Assembly (NCBI RefSeq): GCF_002900975.1
Contig: NZ_PJON01000001.1
Coordinates: forward strand, 372,001 to 436,000
DNA: 64,000 nucleotides
Source of the DNA: Tabrizicola aquatica
GTDB taxonomy: Bacteria > Pseudomonadota > Alphaproteobacteria > Rhodobacterales > Rhodobacteraceae
Direction of reading: 5' to 3'
Part shown: positions 20,191 through 30,200 of the stretch, in pieces
Layout of the letters: the number at the start of each line of letters is the position of its first letter
Position numbering within the stretch: position 1 is the first letter of the stretch
Made by a program: the position numbers and the translations under genes
The notes under the pieces: generated by a model
The model's database searches: none
Told to the model about the DNA's origin: nothing
Seen by the model: only the letters and a program-made list of their open reading frames with translations

Positions 20191-20610
20191 CTAAAGCTCC
20201 CAGCCCGGCGGGGCCAGTTCGAACCCCTCGAAGCGGAACCCCGGACTGACCGTGCAGCTGACCAACGTCCACGCCCCGGTCGACCGCGCCGCCTGCCACC
20301 AGCCGGCCGGCACCACCGCCTGCACCACCTCATCGCCCAGAACGTCCGGTCCCAGCCGCACCTCGCGCGCCGCCTCCACCCCCAGCGACAGCACCAGCGG
20401 CGCCCCGGCATGCCACAGCCAGATCTCGTCCGCATCGACCCGGTGCCAGTGGCTCCGCTCGCCGGCCTGCAAGAGGAACAGGATCGCCGTGCCGCTGGCC
20501 CGCCCCGCCACGTCCGGCCCGACCCAGGTCTGCCGATACCAGCCCCCCTCGGGATGCGGCTGCAACTCCAGCCGCCGGATGATGGCCTCGGCCACCTCGA
20601 TGTCCGTCAC
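20191..20610 (-). CDS. Cupin domain protein, DUF985 type
   Basis: The 139-residue protein is one beta-barrel of the DUF985 cupin family. It has [20 protein letters not shown] near residue 15, the metal-binding-like [20 protein letters not shown] and [21 protein letters not shown] further on. I chose GTG 20610 because GGAGG lies 5 bp before it and the codon overlaps the stop of the upstream pseudouridine synthase as GTGA. An ATG at 20622 would take up that ribosome site. Family members may act on sugar or other small substrates; no reaction is established. Confidence 0.88.
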   Translation of the reverse strand: MTDIEVAEAIIRRLELQPHPEGGWYRQTWVGPDVAGRASGTAILFLLQAGERSHWHRVDADEIWLWHAGAPLVLSLGVEAAREVRLGPDVLGDEVVQAVVPAGWWQAARSTGAWTLVSCTVSPGFRFEGFELAPPGWEL

Positions 20611-21137
20611 ACCTGCCTCCATGCGCCGGGGGAAAGCCCCTCCAGCGTCCAGTCGCCCACCCGCCAGCGGATCAGCCGCAGGCAGGGCAACCCCACCGCC
20701 GCACACATCCGCCGCACCTGCCGGTTCCGCCCCTCGCGCAGGGTCAGCTCGATCCAGCCATCCGGCACCGACTTCCGCACCCGGATCGGCGGCACCCGAG
20801 GCCACAGCCAGGCGGGCTCTGCCACGCCCTGGGCCCGGGCGGGAAGGGTGGGCCCGTCGTTCAACTCCACCCCGCGCCGCAACCGCTCCAGCGCGACCTC
20901 GCTCACCACCCCCTCGACCTGGGCGAGATAGGTCTTCTCCAGCTTGTGCCGAGGGTCCGCGATCCGCGCCTGCAGCTTGCCGTCATCGGTCAGGACCACC
21001 AGCCCCTCGCTGTCGCGGTCCAGCCGCCCCGCTGGGTAGACCCCCTTCACCGGCACGAAATCCGCCAGCACCGCCCGCTCGCCGTCACGGCTGAACTGGC
21101 AGAGCACGTCATAAGGTTTGTTCAGCAGGATAATCAT
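20607..21137 (-). CDS. Pseudouridine synthase of the RsuA/RluE family
   Basis: It converts one or a few uridines of rRNA to pseudouridine. The 176-residue protein lacks an S4 domain, as RluE does. It has the catalytic motif [17 protein letters not shown] with Asp40, an opening [16 protein letters not shown] and the C-terminal [21 protein letters not shown] 21137 has GCAAGGG upstream; a longer frame is not supported. It overlaps the cupin start by 4 bp. RluE modifies 23S rRNA U2457 in E. coli; assigning that exact target here is inference. Confidence 0.9.
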   Translation of the reverse strand: MIILLNKPYDVLCQFSRDGERAVLADFVPVKGVYPAGRLDRDSEGLVVLTDDGKLQARIADPRHKLEKTYLAQVEGVVSEVALERLRRGVELNDGPTLPARAQGVAEPAWLWPRVPPIRVRKSVPDGWIELTLREGRNRQVRRMCAAVGLPCLRLIRWRVGDWTLEGLSPGAWRQV

Positions 21138-21160
21138 GGCCCTTGCTGCCACGCCCGGGC

Positions 21161-21192
21161 GCAAAAGCAAACGGGCACCCGAAGGCGCCCGT
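21161..21192 (-). terminator. Rho-independent terminator of eno
   Basis: On the minus strand, a stem ACGGGC/GCCCGT with GC-rich inner pairs is followed by TTGCTTTTGC. It lies 47 bp after the eno stop and overlaps the 5' region of the RluE-like gene transcript. Confidence 0.65.
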
Positions 21193-21238
21193 CGATTTCC
21201 TCCTGTGGATCGGAGTTTTTTAACCCCGGACCCAACTG

Positions 21239-22558
<1,320 letters not shown>

Positions 22559-22603
22559 TTACCGCCTGGCCTGCCGCAAGGAAAGCCGGTTTGCGTCCTG
22601 GTC

Positions 22604-22639
22604 GGGGGTAGGGTGGGCGATATCGCCCACCTTACGCCC
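22604..22639 (+). repeat. Family D palindromic repeat, copy D2
   Basis: The 36 bp match D1 (14954-14989) exactly, including the centre gtgggcgatatcgcccac. The element ends 4 bp before the stop codon of hutC on the minus strand, so it forms the 3' end hairpin of that transcript. Confidence 0.8.
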
Positions 22640-22643
22640 GGCT

Positions 22644-23327
22644 TCAGAACACCATCTGCACCCGATGGCCCGGCGCGTGGGCCAGGCGGACCAGCGTGAC
22701 TGGCCCCTCGGTGCCATGGGTGGTCCGTTCCGCCACCAGAAGCGGCGTGCCGGGGGCGACCCCCAGCACCTCGGCCTCGCGCAGGCTGGCCGCTTCCGCG
22801 GTGAAGGCGATGTCGCCCGAGACCAGGCTGACATGCGTCACCAGCCATTCGTTGGCACTGACAGTGGAAAAGTCCGGCGGGTCGGGGGGCAGGACCCCGG
22901 GGTTCAGCCAGCGCGCCTCCAGCACATAGGGCCGGCCCCCAGCCAGGTGCACCGTCTCAAGATAGCGCATCGGGGCGGCTTCGGGCAGGCCAAGCCGGGC
23001 CGCGACCGGAACCGGGGCAGGGGCCATCCGGTCGACAAGCAGCTGGAAGTCATAGGCCAGACCCCGGCCCAGCACGTCCAGCCGGATCACCGGGATTTCC
23101 AGCCGCGCCCGGCGCACCGGCAGTTCGGCCACCCGGGTGCCGGCGCGCTTCTTCCGTTCGATCACCCCGGCTTCGGCCAGGTCGCGCAAGGCCCGGTTCA
23201 CCGTGGCGCGGGCGACGCCGAATTCCTCGGCCAGTGCCTCTTCGCCCGGGATCAACCCGCCCGGGGGCCAGTCGCGGGCACGGATGCGGCGCAGGACTTC
23301 GGCGCGGATAGCTTCCCAGCCCAGCAT
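22644..23327 (-). CDS. hutC: Histidine utilization repressor, GntR/HutC family
   Basis: The 227-residue regulator has an N-terminal winged helix (WPPGGLIPGEEALAEEFGVARATVNRALRDLAEAGVIERKKRAGTRV) and a C-terminal UTRA ligand domain (RYLETVHLAGGRPYVLEARWL, then LLVAERTTH). HutC proteins repress hut genes and release DNA on binding urocanate. Its ATG follows the hutF stop with no gap, so hutF-hutC is one autoregulated operon. The palindrome tatgtctagacata between hutF and hutI contains GTCTAGAC, the GTnTAnAC form expected for HutC-type GntR proteins, and is the likely operator. Confidence 0.93.
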   Translation of the reverse strand: MLGWEAIRAEVLRRIRARDWPPGGLIPGEEALAEEFGVARATVNRALRDLAEAGVIERKKRAGTRVAELPVRRARLEIPVIRLDVLGRGLAYDFQLLVDRMAPAPVPVAARLGLPEAAPMRYLETVHLAGGRPYVLEARWLNPGVLPPDPPDFSTVSANEWLVTHVSLVSGDIAFTAEAASLREAEVLGVAPGTPLLVAERTTHGTEGPVTLVRLAHAPGHRVQMVF

Positions 23328-24671
23328 CTACAGCGCCTCGCGCAGGCCGCGCATCGTCGCGCGGAACCGGGCCGCAACCGCGTCGCAGGCGATGTGGCGG
23401 CCGCCCTGCACGATGTGACGACCCGCCGACCAAAGATCGGTCACCAACCCGTCGCGGCCGGCAAAGACGAAAGCATCCAGCAACGGATCGCCCGCCATCC
23501 CCTCCAGCCGCAAATCGCCAGTATCCAGCGCCACCAGGTCCGCCCATTCGCCAACGGCAATCACGCCACGACCCCGGCCCGCCGCCTGCGCGCCGCCCGC
23601 TGCCGCTGCCTCCCACAGCCGCCGGCCGGTGGAGCGTTCGTCGGCGATCACCGCCCGCGCCTTCCGGCCCAGGCGCTGCGAGTATTCCAAAAGCCGCAAC
23701 TCCTCGGCCAGCGCGATGCGGACGTTGCTGTCGCTTCCCACCCCGAACGCGCCCCCGGCCGCAAGCCAGCCCGGCGCGTCGAAGATCCCGTCGCCCAGGT
23801 TCGCCTCGGTGATCGGGCAAAGGCCGGCAACCGCCCCGGTCCGGGCCAGGGCCGCCGTTTCGTCCGGCGTCATCTGGGTGGCATGGATCATGCACCAGCG
23901 CGTGTCGAGGGGCAGGTTCCCCACCGCCCATTCCACCGGCCGCGCACCCCAGGCGGCGCGGACCTCGTCGACCTCTGCCACCTGCTCGGCAATGTGGATA
24001 TGCACTGGGCCACCCGGCGCCATTCCGGCCACCCGGTCCAGCGTCCCCCGGCTGACCGCCCGCAGACTGTGCGGCGCGACGCCGAGGATCGCATCCGGCA
24101 TCCCCACCAGCGCCCGCCCCGCGCCCTCCAGCACCTGCGCGAAGAGGGCAGGCGAGGAGCCAAAGCGCAACTGCCCCCCCGCCAGCGCCCGCCCGTCGAC
24201 CCCGCCCTGCTCATAGATCACCGGCAGATGCGTCAGGCCAAGGCCGGTCTCGGACGCCGCCGCGACGATCCGCCCCGACATCTCGGCCGGGTCGGCATAG
24301 CTGCCGCCGCCAACCGGGTGGTGGAGGTAATGGAACTCGCAGACCGCCGCAAACCCGGCCTCGGCCATCTCGACCATCGCCTGTGCGGCAATCGCTTCGA
24401 CATCCTCGGGCGAAAGCCGTTCCAGAAAGCGGTACATCAGCGCGCGCCAGGTCCAGAAGCTGTCCTGTCCGGCCGTCCGCCCCTCGGTCAGCCCGGCCAT
24501 CGCGCGCTGGAAGGTGTGGGAGTGCAGGTTGACCGGCGCCGGCAGCAGGCATCCATGCCCGGCACCCGCAACGCCGGTCGTCACTTCGATGATCCGGCCG
24601 GCCTCGATGCGAAGGCGGACATCCTTGGCCCAGCCGTCAGGCAGCAGGGCAGTGGCGGCGTGCAGGATCAT
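23328..24671 (-). CDS. hutF: Formimidoylglutamate deiminase
   Basis: It deiminates N-formimino-L-glutamate to N-formyl-L-glutamate and ammonia, the five-step branch of histidine breakdown. The 447-residue amidohydrolase has the metal-binding NLHSHTFQRAMAGL near residue 50, HIHIAEQVAEVDEV near the middle, and HATQMTPDE and GSDSNVRIALAEELRLLEYSQRL toward the end, which is typical of HutF. It is the first gene of hutF-hutC and diverges from hutI. The product needs a deformylase (HutG), which is not encoded in this cluster. Confidence 0.95.
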   Translation of the reverse strand: MILHAATALLPDGWAKDVRLRIEAGRIIEVTTGVAGAGHGCLLPAPVNLHSHTFQRAMAGLTEGRTAGQDSFWTWRALMYRFLERLSPEDVEAIAAQAMVEMAEAGFAAVCEFHYLHHPVGGGSYADPAEMSGRIVAAASETGLGLTHLPVIYEQGGVDGRALAGGQLRFGSSPALFAQVLEGAGRALVGMPDAILGVAPHSLRAVSRGTLDRVAGMAPGGPVHIHIAEQVAEVDEVRAAWGARPVEWAVGNLPLDTRWCMIHATQMTPDETAALARTGAVAGLCPITEANLGDGIFDAPGWLAAGGAFGVGSDSNVRIALAEELRLLEYSQRLGRKARAVIADERSTGRRLWEAAAAGGAQAAGRGRGVIAVGEWADLVALDTGDLRLEGMAGDPLLDAFVFAGRDGLVTDLWSAGRHIVQGGRHIACDAVAARFRATMRGLREAL

Positions 24672-24681
24672 GGCGACTCAC

Positions 24682-24710
24682 TTGACTTGAATTATGTCTA
24701 GACATATTAG
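24682..24710 (+). promoter_or_regulatory. Candidate promoter of hutI-hutH-hutU
   Basis: TTGACT (24682-24687) and TATTAG (24705-24710) are 17 bp apart. They place the start of transcription about 20 bp upstream of the hutI ATG. Confidence 0.55.
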
Positions 24711-24718
24711 CCAATCAA
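24690..24718 (-). promoter_or_regulatory. Candidate promoter of hutF-hutC
   Basis: On the minus strand, TTGATT (24718-24713) and ATAATT (24695-24690) are 17 bp apart. It overlaps the divergent hutI promoter almost completely. Confidence 0.5.
24693..24706. promoter_or_regulatory. HutC operator, 14 bp perfect palindrome between divergent hut promoters
   Basis: tatgtctagacata lies in the shared spacer of both promoters, so one bound HutC dimer could block transcription in both directions. The central GTCTAGAC fits the GntR/HutC half-site pattern GTnTAnAC. Confidence 0.75.
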
Positions 24719-24737
24719 ACGCGCATAAGGCAAGCCG

Positions 24738-25931
24738 ATGCTCCTGACCCACGCCACCCTTGCGACGATGACCGGAGGCTACGGCCTGATCCGCGACGCC
24801 GCCGTGGCGCTTGACGGGGACCGCATCGCCTGGGCCGGCCCGATGGCCGACCTTCCCACCGCCTTCCGCACTTTGCCCGAACATGCCTGCCAGGGCCGCC
24901 TGGTCACCCCCGGCCTGATCGACTGCCACACCCACGCCATCCACGCCGGCCACCGCGCGGCCGAGTTCGAGTTGCGACTGCAGGGCGCCAGCTACGCCCA
25001 GATCGCGCAGGCCGGCGGCGGCATCCTGTCCACCGTGACCGCAACCCGCGCCGCCTCGCAGGACCAGCTCCTCGCCCTTGCCCTGCCACGGATCGACCAG
25101 CTGATCGCCTCGGGTGCCACGACGGTCGAGGTGAAATCCGGCTACGGCCTGACGATCGAGGACGAGCTGAAGATGCTGCGCGCCGCCCGCGAGATCGCCT
25201 TGCATCGGCCGGTGACGGTGAAGACTACCCACCTTGCCGCACATGCCGTGCCACCGGAATTCACAGGTGATGCAAAGGGTTACATCGAGAAGGTCGCGCT
25301 TCCCTCTCTCCGCGCTGCCCATGCCGAAGGACTGGTCGACGCCGTCGACGCCTTCTGCGAGACCATCGCCTTTTCCACCGCCGACCTCGCCCCGCTTTTT
25401 GCCGAGGCCCGCGCCCTGGACTTGCCGGTGAAGCTTCATGCCGAGCAGTTGACCGACCAGCAGGGCGCCGCCTTCGCCGCCCGGCACCAGGCGCTGTCCG
25501 CCGACCATCTGGAATACCTCTCCCCCGACGGCATCGCCGCGATGGCCGCAGCCGGAACGGTCGCCGTGATCCTGCCCGGTGCCTTCTACACCCTGCGCGA
25601 AACCCAGGCCCCGCCGATCCAGGCCCTGCGCGCGGCGCAAGTTCCGATGGCCGTCGCGACCGACCTGAACCCCGGCTCCTCGCCCCTGGCCTCGCTGACC
25701 TTGGCGATGAACCTGGCCTGCACCCTCTTCCGCCTCACGCCGGAGGAGGCGCTCTTGGGCACCACCGCCCATGCCGCCCGCGCCCTGGGCCTTGCCGACC
25801 GGGGCCGCATTGCCCCCGGCCTTCGCGCCGATCTTTGCATCTGGGAGGCCGACCACCCGGCGGAACTCAGCTACCGCATCGGGGCCACTCCCCTTCACGC
25901 CCGCATCTATGGAGGCCGCCTTGACGCCTGA
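24738..25931 (+). CDS. hutI: Imidazolonepropionase
   Basis: It hydrolyses 4-imidazolone-5-propionate to N-formimino-L-glutamate, the third step of histidine degradation. The 397-residue amidohydrolase has the metal site [10 protein letters not shown] near residue 63, the substrate loop [23 protein letters not shown], and [14 protein letters not shown] and [12 protein letters not shown] precedes ATG 24738. It heads the plus-strand hut operon, and its stop overlaps the start region of hutH. The gene is under the shared palindromic operator upstream. Confidence 0.96.
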   Translation: MLLTHATLATMTGGYGLIRDAAVALDGDRIAWAGPMADLPTAFRTLPEHACQGRLVTPGLIDCHTHAIHAGHRAAEFELRLQGASYAQIAQAGGGILSTVTATRAASQDQLLALALPRIDQLIASGATTVEVKSGYGLTIEDELKMLRAAREIALHRPVTVKTTHLAAHAVPPEFTGDAKGYIEKVALPSLRAAHAEGLVDAVDAFCETIAFSTADLAPLFAEARALDLPVKLHAEQLTDQQGAAFAARHQALSADHLEYLSPDGIAAMAAAGTVAVILPGAFYTLRETQAPPIQALRAAQVPMAVATDLNPGSSPLASLTLAMNLACTLFRLTPEEALLGTTAHAARALGLADRGRIAPGLRADLCIWEADHPAELSYRIGATPLHARIYGGRLDA

Positions 25932-27465
25932 AATCCTGATCCCCGGCCAGGTCTCCCTCGCCCAGCTTGAACGCCTCTTTCGCGACCAGCGTCCGGCCCG
26001 GCTGGATGACAGCGCCAGACCCGGCATCCTGCGGGCGGCCCGCCACATCGCGGCGGCAGCACAGGGCAGCGCGGCGGTTTATGGGGTCAACACCGGCTTC
26101 GGCAAGCTGGCTTCCGTGAAGATCGCCCCGCAAGATACGGAAACCTTGCAGAAAAACCTGATCCTCAGCCATTGCTGCGGCGTGGGTGCGCCGATGCCCG
26201 AGGATGTCGCCCGCCTGATGATGGTGCTGAAACTCCTCTCCCTTGGCCGGGGCGCCTCGGGCGTCCGGCTTCAGGTCGTGGACCTGATCGAGGCGATGCT
26301 TCTCCACCGCATCACCCCGGTGATCCCCGACCAGGGCTCGGTTGGGGCTTCTGGCGACTTGGCACCCCTGGCGCATATGACCGCCGTGATGACCGGACAC
26401 GGCGAGGCGACGGTGGATGGTCAGATCATGACCGGCGCGGAAGCGCTTGCATCAAAAGGACTTTCGCCGATCACGCTTGGCCCCAAGGAGGGCCTCGCTC
26501 TCATCAACGGCACCCAGTTTTCCACCGCCTATGCCCTTGCAGGCCTGTTCCAGGGGTGGCGTGCGGCGCAAGAGGCGCTGGTGATCTCGGCACTTTCTAC
26601 CGACGCGATCATGGGCTCCACCGCGCCGCTGGAGCTGGAGATCCACACCCTGCGCGGTCAGCCAGGCCAGATTGACGCCGCCGCCGCGATGCGCGCGCTG
26701 CTAGCTGGCAGCGAGATCCGCGACAGCCACCGCGACGGCGACACGCGCGTCCAGGACCCCTATTGCATCCGTTGCCAGCCCCAGGTCACCGGCGCCGCAA
26801 TGGATGTCCTGCGCATGGCCGCCCGCACCCTGGAAATCGAGGCGAATGCCGCCACGGACAACCCCCTTGTCCTGTCCGACGGCCAGATCGTCAGCGGTGG
26901 CAACTTCCACGCTGAACCTGTTGGTTTTGCAGCCGATATGATCGCCATGGCCCTGGCCGAGATCGGCGCGATTGCCCAACGCCGGGTCGCGTTGATGGTG
27001 GACCCGACGCTCAGCTTCGACCTGCCCGCGTTCCTGACGCCGAAACCGGGCCTCAACTCCGGCCTGATGATCGCTGAGGTGACGACCGCTGCCCTGATGA
27101 GCGAGAACAAGCACCTCGCCCATCCGACGGTCATCGACAGCACACCCACCAGCGCCAACCAGGAGGACCATGTCAGCATGGCCGCCCACGGCGCGCGGCG
27201 GTTGCGACGCATGGTGAAGAACCTGAACGTCATCCTCGGCGTCGAGGCGATGTGCGCCGCACAAGGCGTGGAGTTCCGCGCGCCCTTGACGACCTCCGCC
27301 CCCCTGCAAGCCGCCGTCCGCGCCTTCCGCGCCGAAGTACCCGCTCTCACCGACGACCGCTACCTCGCCCCCGACCTCGCCTGCGCCGCCGCCCTTGTGG
27401 CCGCAGGCACCCTCTCTCATGCTACGGGACTCGCCCTCCCCGATCTGACCCCATTTTCTGTCTGA
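25921..27465 (+). CDS. hutH: Histidine ammonia-lyase
   Basis: It converts L-histidine to urocanate and ammonia, the first step of the pathway. The 514 residues have the Ala143-Ser144-Gly145 triad ([15 protein letters not shown]) that cyclises to the MIO cofactor, VYGVNTGFG near residue 53, and [16 protein letters not shown] chose TTG 25921 because GGAGG lies 5 bp before it; ATG 25909 would bury that site. The start overlaps hutI by 11 bp. Unusually, the last residues (TPFSV) and the TGA stop are supplied by the first bases of the family A repeat at 27450, so the repeat has become part of the coding end. Confidence 0.95.
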   Translation: MTPEILIPGQVSLAQLERLFRDQRPARLDDSARPGILRAARHIAAAAQGSAAVYGVNTGFGKLASVKIAPQDTETLQKNLILSHCCGVGAPMPEDVARLMMVLKLLSLGRGASGVRLQVVDLIEAMLLHRITPVIPDQGSVGASGDLAPLAHMTAVMTGHGEATVDGQIMTGAEALASKGLSPITLGPKEGLALINGTQFSTAYALAGLFQGWRAAQEALVISALSTDAIMGSTAPLELEIHTLRGQPGQIDAAAAMRALLAGSEIRDSHRDGDTRVQDPYCIRCQPQVTGAAMDVLRMAARTLEIEANAATDNPLVLSDGQIVSGGNFHAEPVGFAADMIAMALAEIGAIAQRRVALMVDPTLSFDLPAFLTPKPGLNSGLMIAEVTTAALMSENKHLAHPTVIDSTPTSANQEDHVSMAAHGARRLRRMVKNLNVILGVEAMCAAQGVEFRAPLTTSAPLQAAVRAFRAEVPALTDDRYLAPDLACAAALVAAGTLSHATGLALPDLTPFSV

Positions 27466-27509
27466 AAATATCCTCTGGGGGTCCGGGGGGCGAAGCGCCC
27501 CCGGGGTCT
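27450..27509 (+). repeat. Family A intergenic repeat, copy A2, overlapping the end of hutH
   Basis: The core CCATTTTCTGTCTGAAAATATCC is interrupted here for length: it starts CCATTTTCTG, runs through AAATATCC and ends in a G5 tract and the hairpin GGGGGGCG-aag-CGCCCCC. It lies between hutH and hutU, and its left edge encodes the hutH stop. Confidence 0.75.
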
Positions 27510-27530
27510 CCACCAGCGATGGAGCCCGCA

Positions 27531-29216
27531 ATGACGAACCCCCGCCACAACCAGCGTGACATCTACCCGCCGACCGGGACCGAGCGGACCTGCAAAAGCT
27601 GGCAGACCGAAGCCGCGATGCGGATGCTGATGAACAACCTGCATCCCGATGTTGCCGAGAACCCGCATGAGTTGGTGGTCTATGGCGGCATCGGCCGCGC
27701 GGCCCGGACCTGGCAGGATTTCGACCGCATCGTCGCCGGGCTCAAGGATCTGGAGGCCGACGAGACTCTGGTGGTGCAGTCGGGCAAGCCCATCGCCATC
27801 GTGCGGACCCATGCGGACGCGCCCCGGGTGTTGATTGCCAACTCGAACCTCGTGCCGCACTGGGCGACCTGGGCGCATTTCAACGAGTTGGATCGCAAGG
27901 GCCTGATGATGTACGGCCAGATGACCGCCGGCTCCTGGATCTATATCGGGACGCAAGGGATCGTGCAGGGAACCTACGAGACCTTTGCCGAGGCGGGCCG
28001 GCAGCATTATGGCGGCGACCTCAAGGGCCGCTGGATTCTCACCGGGGGCTTGGGCGGCATGGGTGGCGCGCAGCCGCTGGCTGCGGTGATGGCGGGGGCC
28101 TGCTGTCTGGCGGTCGAGGTTGATGAGACCCGCATCGATTTCCGCCTGCGCACCCGCTATGTCGATGCCAAGGCCCGGACGCTGGACGAGGCCCTTGCCA
28201 TGATCGCCGACTGGACCGCTAAGGGCGAGGCGAAGTCGGTGGGTCTGCTGGGCAACGCGGCCGAGGTCTTTCCTGAGCTGCTGGCCCGGATGAAGGCGGG
28301 CGGGGTGCGGCCGGATATCGTGACCGACCAGACCTCGGCCCACGATCCGTTGCACGGCTACTGTCCGCTGGGCTGGAGGGTGGCTGAGTGGCGGGCGAAG
28401 CAAGAAACGGACCCTGCCGCGGTCGAGACGGCGGCGCGACACTCGATGCGGGTGCATGTCGAGGCGATGGTGGGCTTCTGGAATGCCGGGGTCCCGACGC
28501 TGGACTACGGCAACAACATCCGCCAGGTCGCGAAGGAAGAGGGGCTGGAGAACGCCTTCGCCTTCCCCGGCTTCGTGCCGGCCTATATCCGCCCCCTGTT
28601 CTGCAAGGGGATCGGCCCGTTCCGTTGGGTGGCCCTCTCCGGCGATCCCGAGGATATCCGCAAGACCGACGCGGCGATGAAGCGGCTCTTCCCGGACAAC
28701 GCGCACCTCCACCGCTGGCTGGACATGGCGGGCGAGCGGATCGCGTTTCAGGGGCTGCCGGCGCGGATCTGCTGGATCGGCCTCGGGGACCGGCACCGGG
28801 CAGGGCTGATGTTCAACGAGATGGTGGCGAGCGGAGAGTTGAAGGCGCCGATCGTGATCGGGCGGGATCATCTGGATTCGGGGTCGGTCGCGAGCCCCAA
28901 CCGGGAGACCGAGGCGATGCGGGACGGGTCGGATGCGGTGTCGGACTGGCCGCTTCTGAATGCCCTGGTGAACACCGCTTCGGGGGCGACCTGGGTTTCC
29001 CTGCATCATGGCGGGGGGGTCGGGATGGGGTTCAGCCAGCACGCCGGGGTGGTGATCGTCGCCGACGGGACGCCGGAGGCCGCGAAACGGCTGGAACGGG
29101 TCTTGTGGAACGACCCGGCCTCGGGCGTCTGGCGGCATGCGGATGCGGGGTACGAGACGGCCATCACCTGCGCGAAGGAGCATGGGTTGCGGCTGCCGGG
29201 AATCCTGGGGAACTGA
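27531..29216 (+). CDS. hutU: Urocanate hydratase
   Basis: It hydrates urocanate to 4-imidazolone-5-propionate using tightly bound NAD+, the second step of histidine degradation. The 561-residue protein is full length and highly typical, with [21 protein letters not shown] near the start, [20 protein letters not shown], the NAD region [20 protein letters not shown] and the end [22 protein letters not shown] 27531 has GGAG 6 bp before it. It is last in hutI-hutH-hutU and separated from hutH by the A2 repeat. A short palindrome (29221) follows the stop. Confidence 0.97.
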   Translation: MTNPRHNQRDIYPPTGTERTCKSWQTEAAMRMLMNNLHPDVAENPHELVVYGGIGRAARTWQDFDRIVAGLKDLEADETLVVQSGKPIAIVRTHADAPRVLIANSNLVPHWATWAHFNELDRKGLMMYGQMTAGSWIYIGTQGIVQGTYETFAEAGRQHYGGDLKGRWILTGGLGGMGGAQPLAAVMAGACCLAVEVDETRIDFRLRTRYVDAKARTLDEALAMIADWTAKGEAKSVGLLGNAAEVFPELLARMKAGGVRPDIVTDQTSAHDPLHGYCPLGWRVAEWRAKQETDPAAVETAARHSMRVHVEAMVGFWNAGVPTLDYGNNIRQVAKEEGLENAFAFPGFVPAYIRPLFCKGIGPFRWVALSGDPEDIRKTDAAMKRLFPDNAHLHRWLDMAGERIAFQGLPARICWIGLGDRHRAGLMFNEMVASGELKAPIVIGRDHLDSGSVASPNRETEAMRDGSDAVSDWPLLNALVNTASGATWVSLHHGGGVGMGFSQHAGVVIVADGTPEAAKRLERVLWNDPASGVWRHADAGYETAITCAKEHGLRLPGILGN

Positions 29217-29220
29217 GGGC

Positions 29221-29235
29221 TGTCCACGGTGGACA
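29221..29235. repeat. TGTCCA-N3-TGGACA palindrome, copy 2, directly after hutU
   Basis: tgtccacggtggaca starts 4 bp after the hutU stop and extends to a 7 bp stem with flanking C and G. The rest of 29236-29379 shows no gene. Confidence 0.5.
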
Positions 29236-29379
29236 GATTTGGGTTCTGGTGGGATTTCAACGGGTTGGTCGTTTCCGTTAGGGTGGTGTTAAGGTTTGCA
29301 CCGGCTGCCCCCACCCATACGTTCCCTAGGGTTGGGGGAGGCGTTCTGTTCCCAACCGAGGTTTCGCGGGCTGGCGGCG

Positions 29380-29433
29380 GACCGGGGGTTTCACACCCCC
29401 GGACCCCCGTGGGATATTTCGGGAAGGAAATGG
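29380..29433 (-). repeat. Family A intergenic repeat, copy A5
   Basis: Read on the minus strand: CCCATTTCCTTCCCGAAATA and TCCC, then a G5 tract and the hairpin CCGGGGG-tgtgaaa-CCCCCGG. It lies between convergent hutU and the 62-residue gene. Confidence 0.7.
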
Positions 29434-29447
29434 GCCTTTCTGCGCGC

Positions 29448-29636
29448 CTACTTCTTCCTGCGGCCGTCCGGCTCCTTCGCTACGCCTTTGAACGGAGTTC
29501 CATCCTTCTTGCCGTCCATGAAGCGCCCGTCGGGTCCCCGCTTGGTCCAAGTATCGGTCACTGGATTATGGACCTTAGTCCGATCCTTTACCGAACCCTT
29601 TCGGCGATTGTCTCCGCTCGGCGGGTTGGTTGCCAT
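29448..29636 (-). CDS. Small basic protein (62 aa) of unknown function
   Basis: The protein is rich in Lys, Arg, Gly and Asp, has no Cys and is probably disordered. It contains repeated patterns such as TKRGPDGRFMDGKKDG and TPFKGVAKEPDG. A strong GAGGAG lies 8 bp before its ATG, so it is a genuine gene. It starts 12 bp after the stop of the ImmA/IrrE-type peptidase gene and so is the third gene of an nrdJ-peptidase-small protein unit. I recall similar short proteins widely in Proteobacteria without an assigned role. It could be a nucleic-acid-binding partner or a substrate of the peptidase; neither is shown. Base composition is less GC-rich than the surroundings. Confidence 0.75.
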   Translation of the reverse strand: MATNPPSGDNRRKGSVKDRTKVHNPVTDTWTKRGPDGRFMDGKKDGTPFKGVAKEPDGRRKK

Positions 29637-29648
29637 CGACTTAACTCC

Positions 29649-30200
29649 TCACAGAGCATCCCGAAGCTCTATCACCCGCTTCCGAACGGCCCCCTCAGAC
29701 ACTACGAAGAGACGCGAAAGCGCAGCGCAATCTCCATTTAGGCGGCGGTGGGCCGGACGGAAAAGGTTCAAGGGCATGAGCAAAGCAGCTGCAAAGCCAT
29801 TTGCTTCGGCCTCCATGATCGGGTCCCGCTCGTCAAGATATGTGAACGGGTCAGTAGCGTTCTCACTATCTCGGTGGACTCGGCCATCGAAAGCGTCAAG
29901 GGCAGCCAAACGCGCACGATGAAGGACAAAGTGTCCCAATTCATGAGCGATCGTGAAATTCTGCGTCTCAAGCCGGTCGTTTCCGTTAACCCTGATCACC
30001 CAACCGGACTTCGAGCCAAATTCGGGGGCTTTGTCGAGTGAACCACGTTCGTAAGGCAGCATTTCCTTCTGGAAGACTTTAAGCCCAAACTGGCCCGCAA
30101 GCACAACGGTGTCGCGCTCAAGGGTAGTGCAAAAGCTCCTCAGCTTCTGCCGTTCCCAATCCTGGATGCGAGGATCCTTACTGAAAAGATAACCACTCAT
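29649..30200 (-). CDS. ImmA/IrrE family metallo-endopeptidase
   Basis: The 183-residue protein has the zinc-peptidase motif HELGH (FTIAHELGHFVLH, near residue 98) and a downstream Glu ligand in EAEANGFAAALLMP, as in ImmA/IrrE enzymes that cleave phage-type or stress repressors. The usual N-terminal or neighbouring XRE DNA-binding partner is absent. ATG 30200 overlaps the stop of nrdJ by one base (TGATG), so its translation depends on nrdJ. A 62-residue basic protein follows after 12 bp. Codons are clearly AT-richer than those of nrdJ and hutU, which suggests later acquisition. Its substrate is unknown. Confidence 0.88.
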   Translation of the reverse strand: MSGYLFSKDPRIQDWERQKLRSFCTTLERDTVVLAGQFGLKVFQKEMLPYERGSLDKAPEFGSKSGWVIRVNGNDRLETQNFTIAHELGHFVLHRARLAALDAFDGRVHRDSENATDPFTYLDERDPIMEAEANGFAAALLMPLNLFRPAHRRLNGDCAALSRLFVVSEGAVRKRVIELRDAL

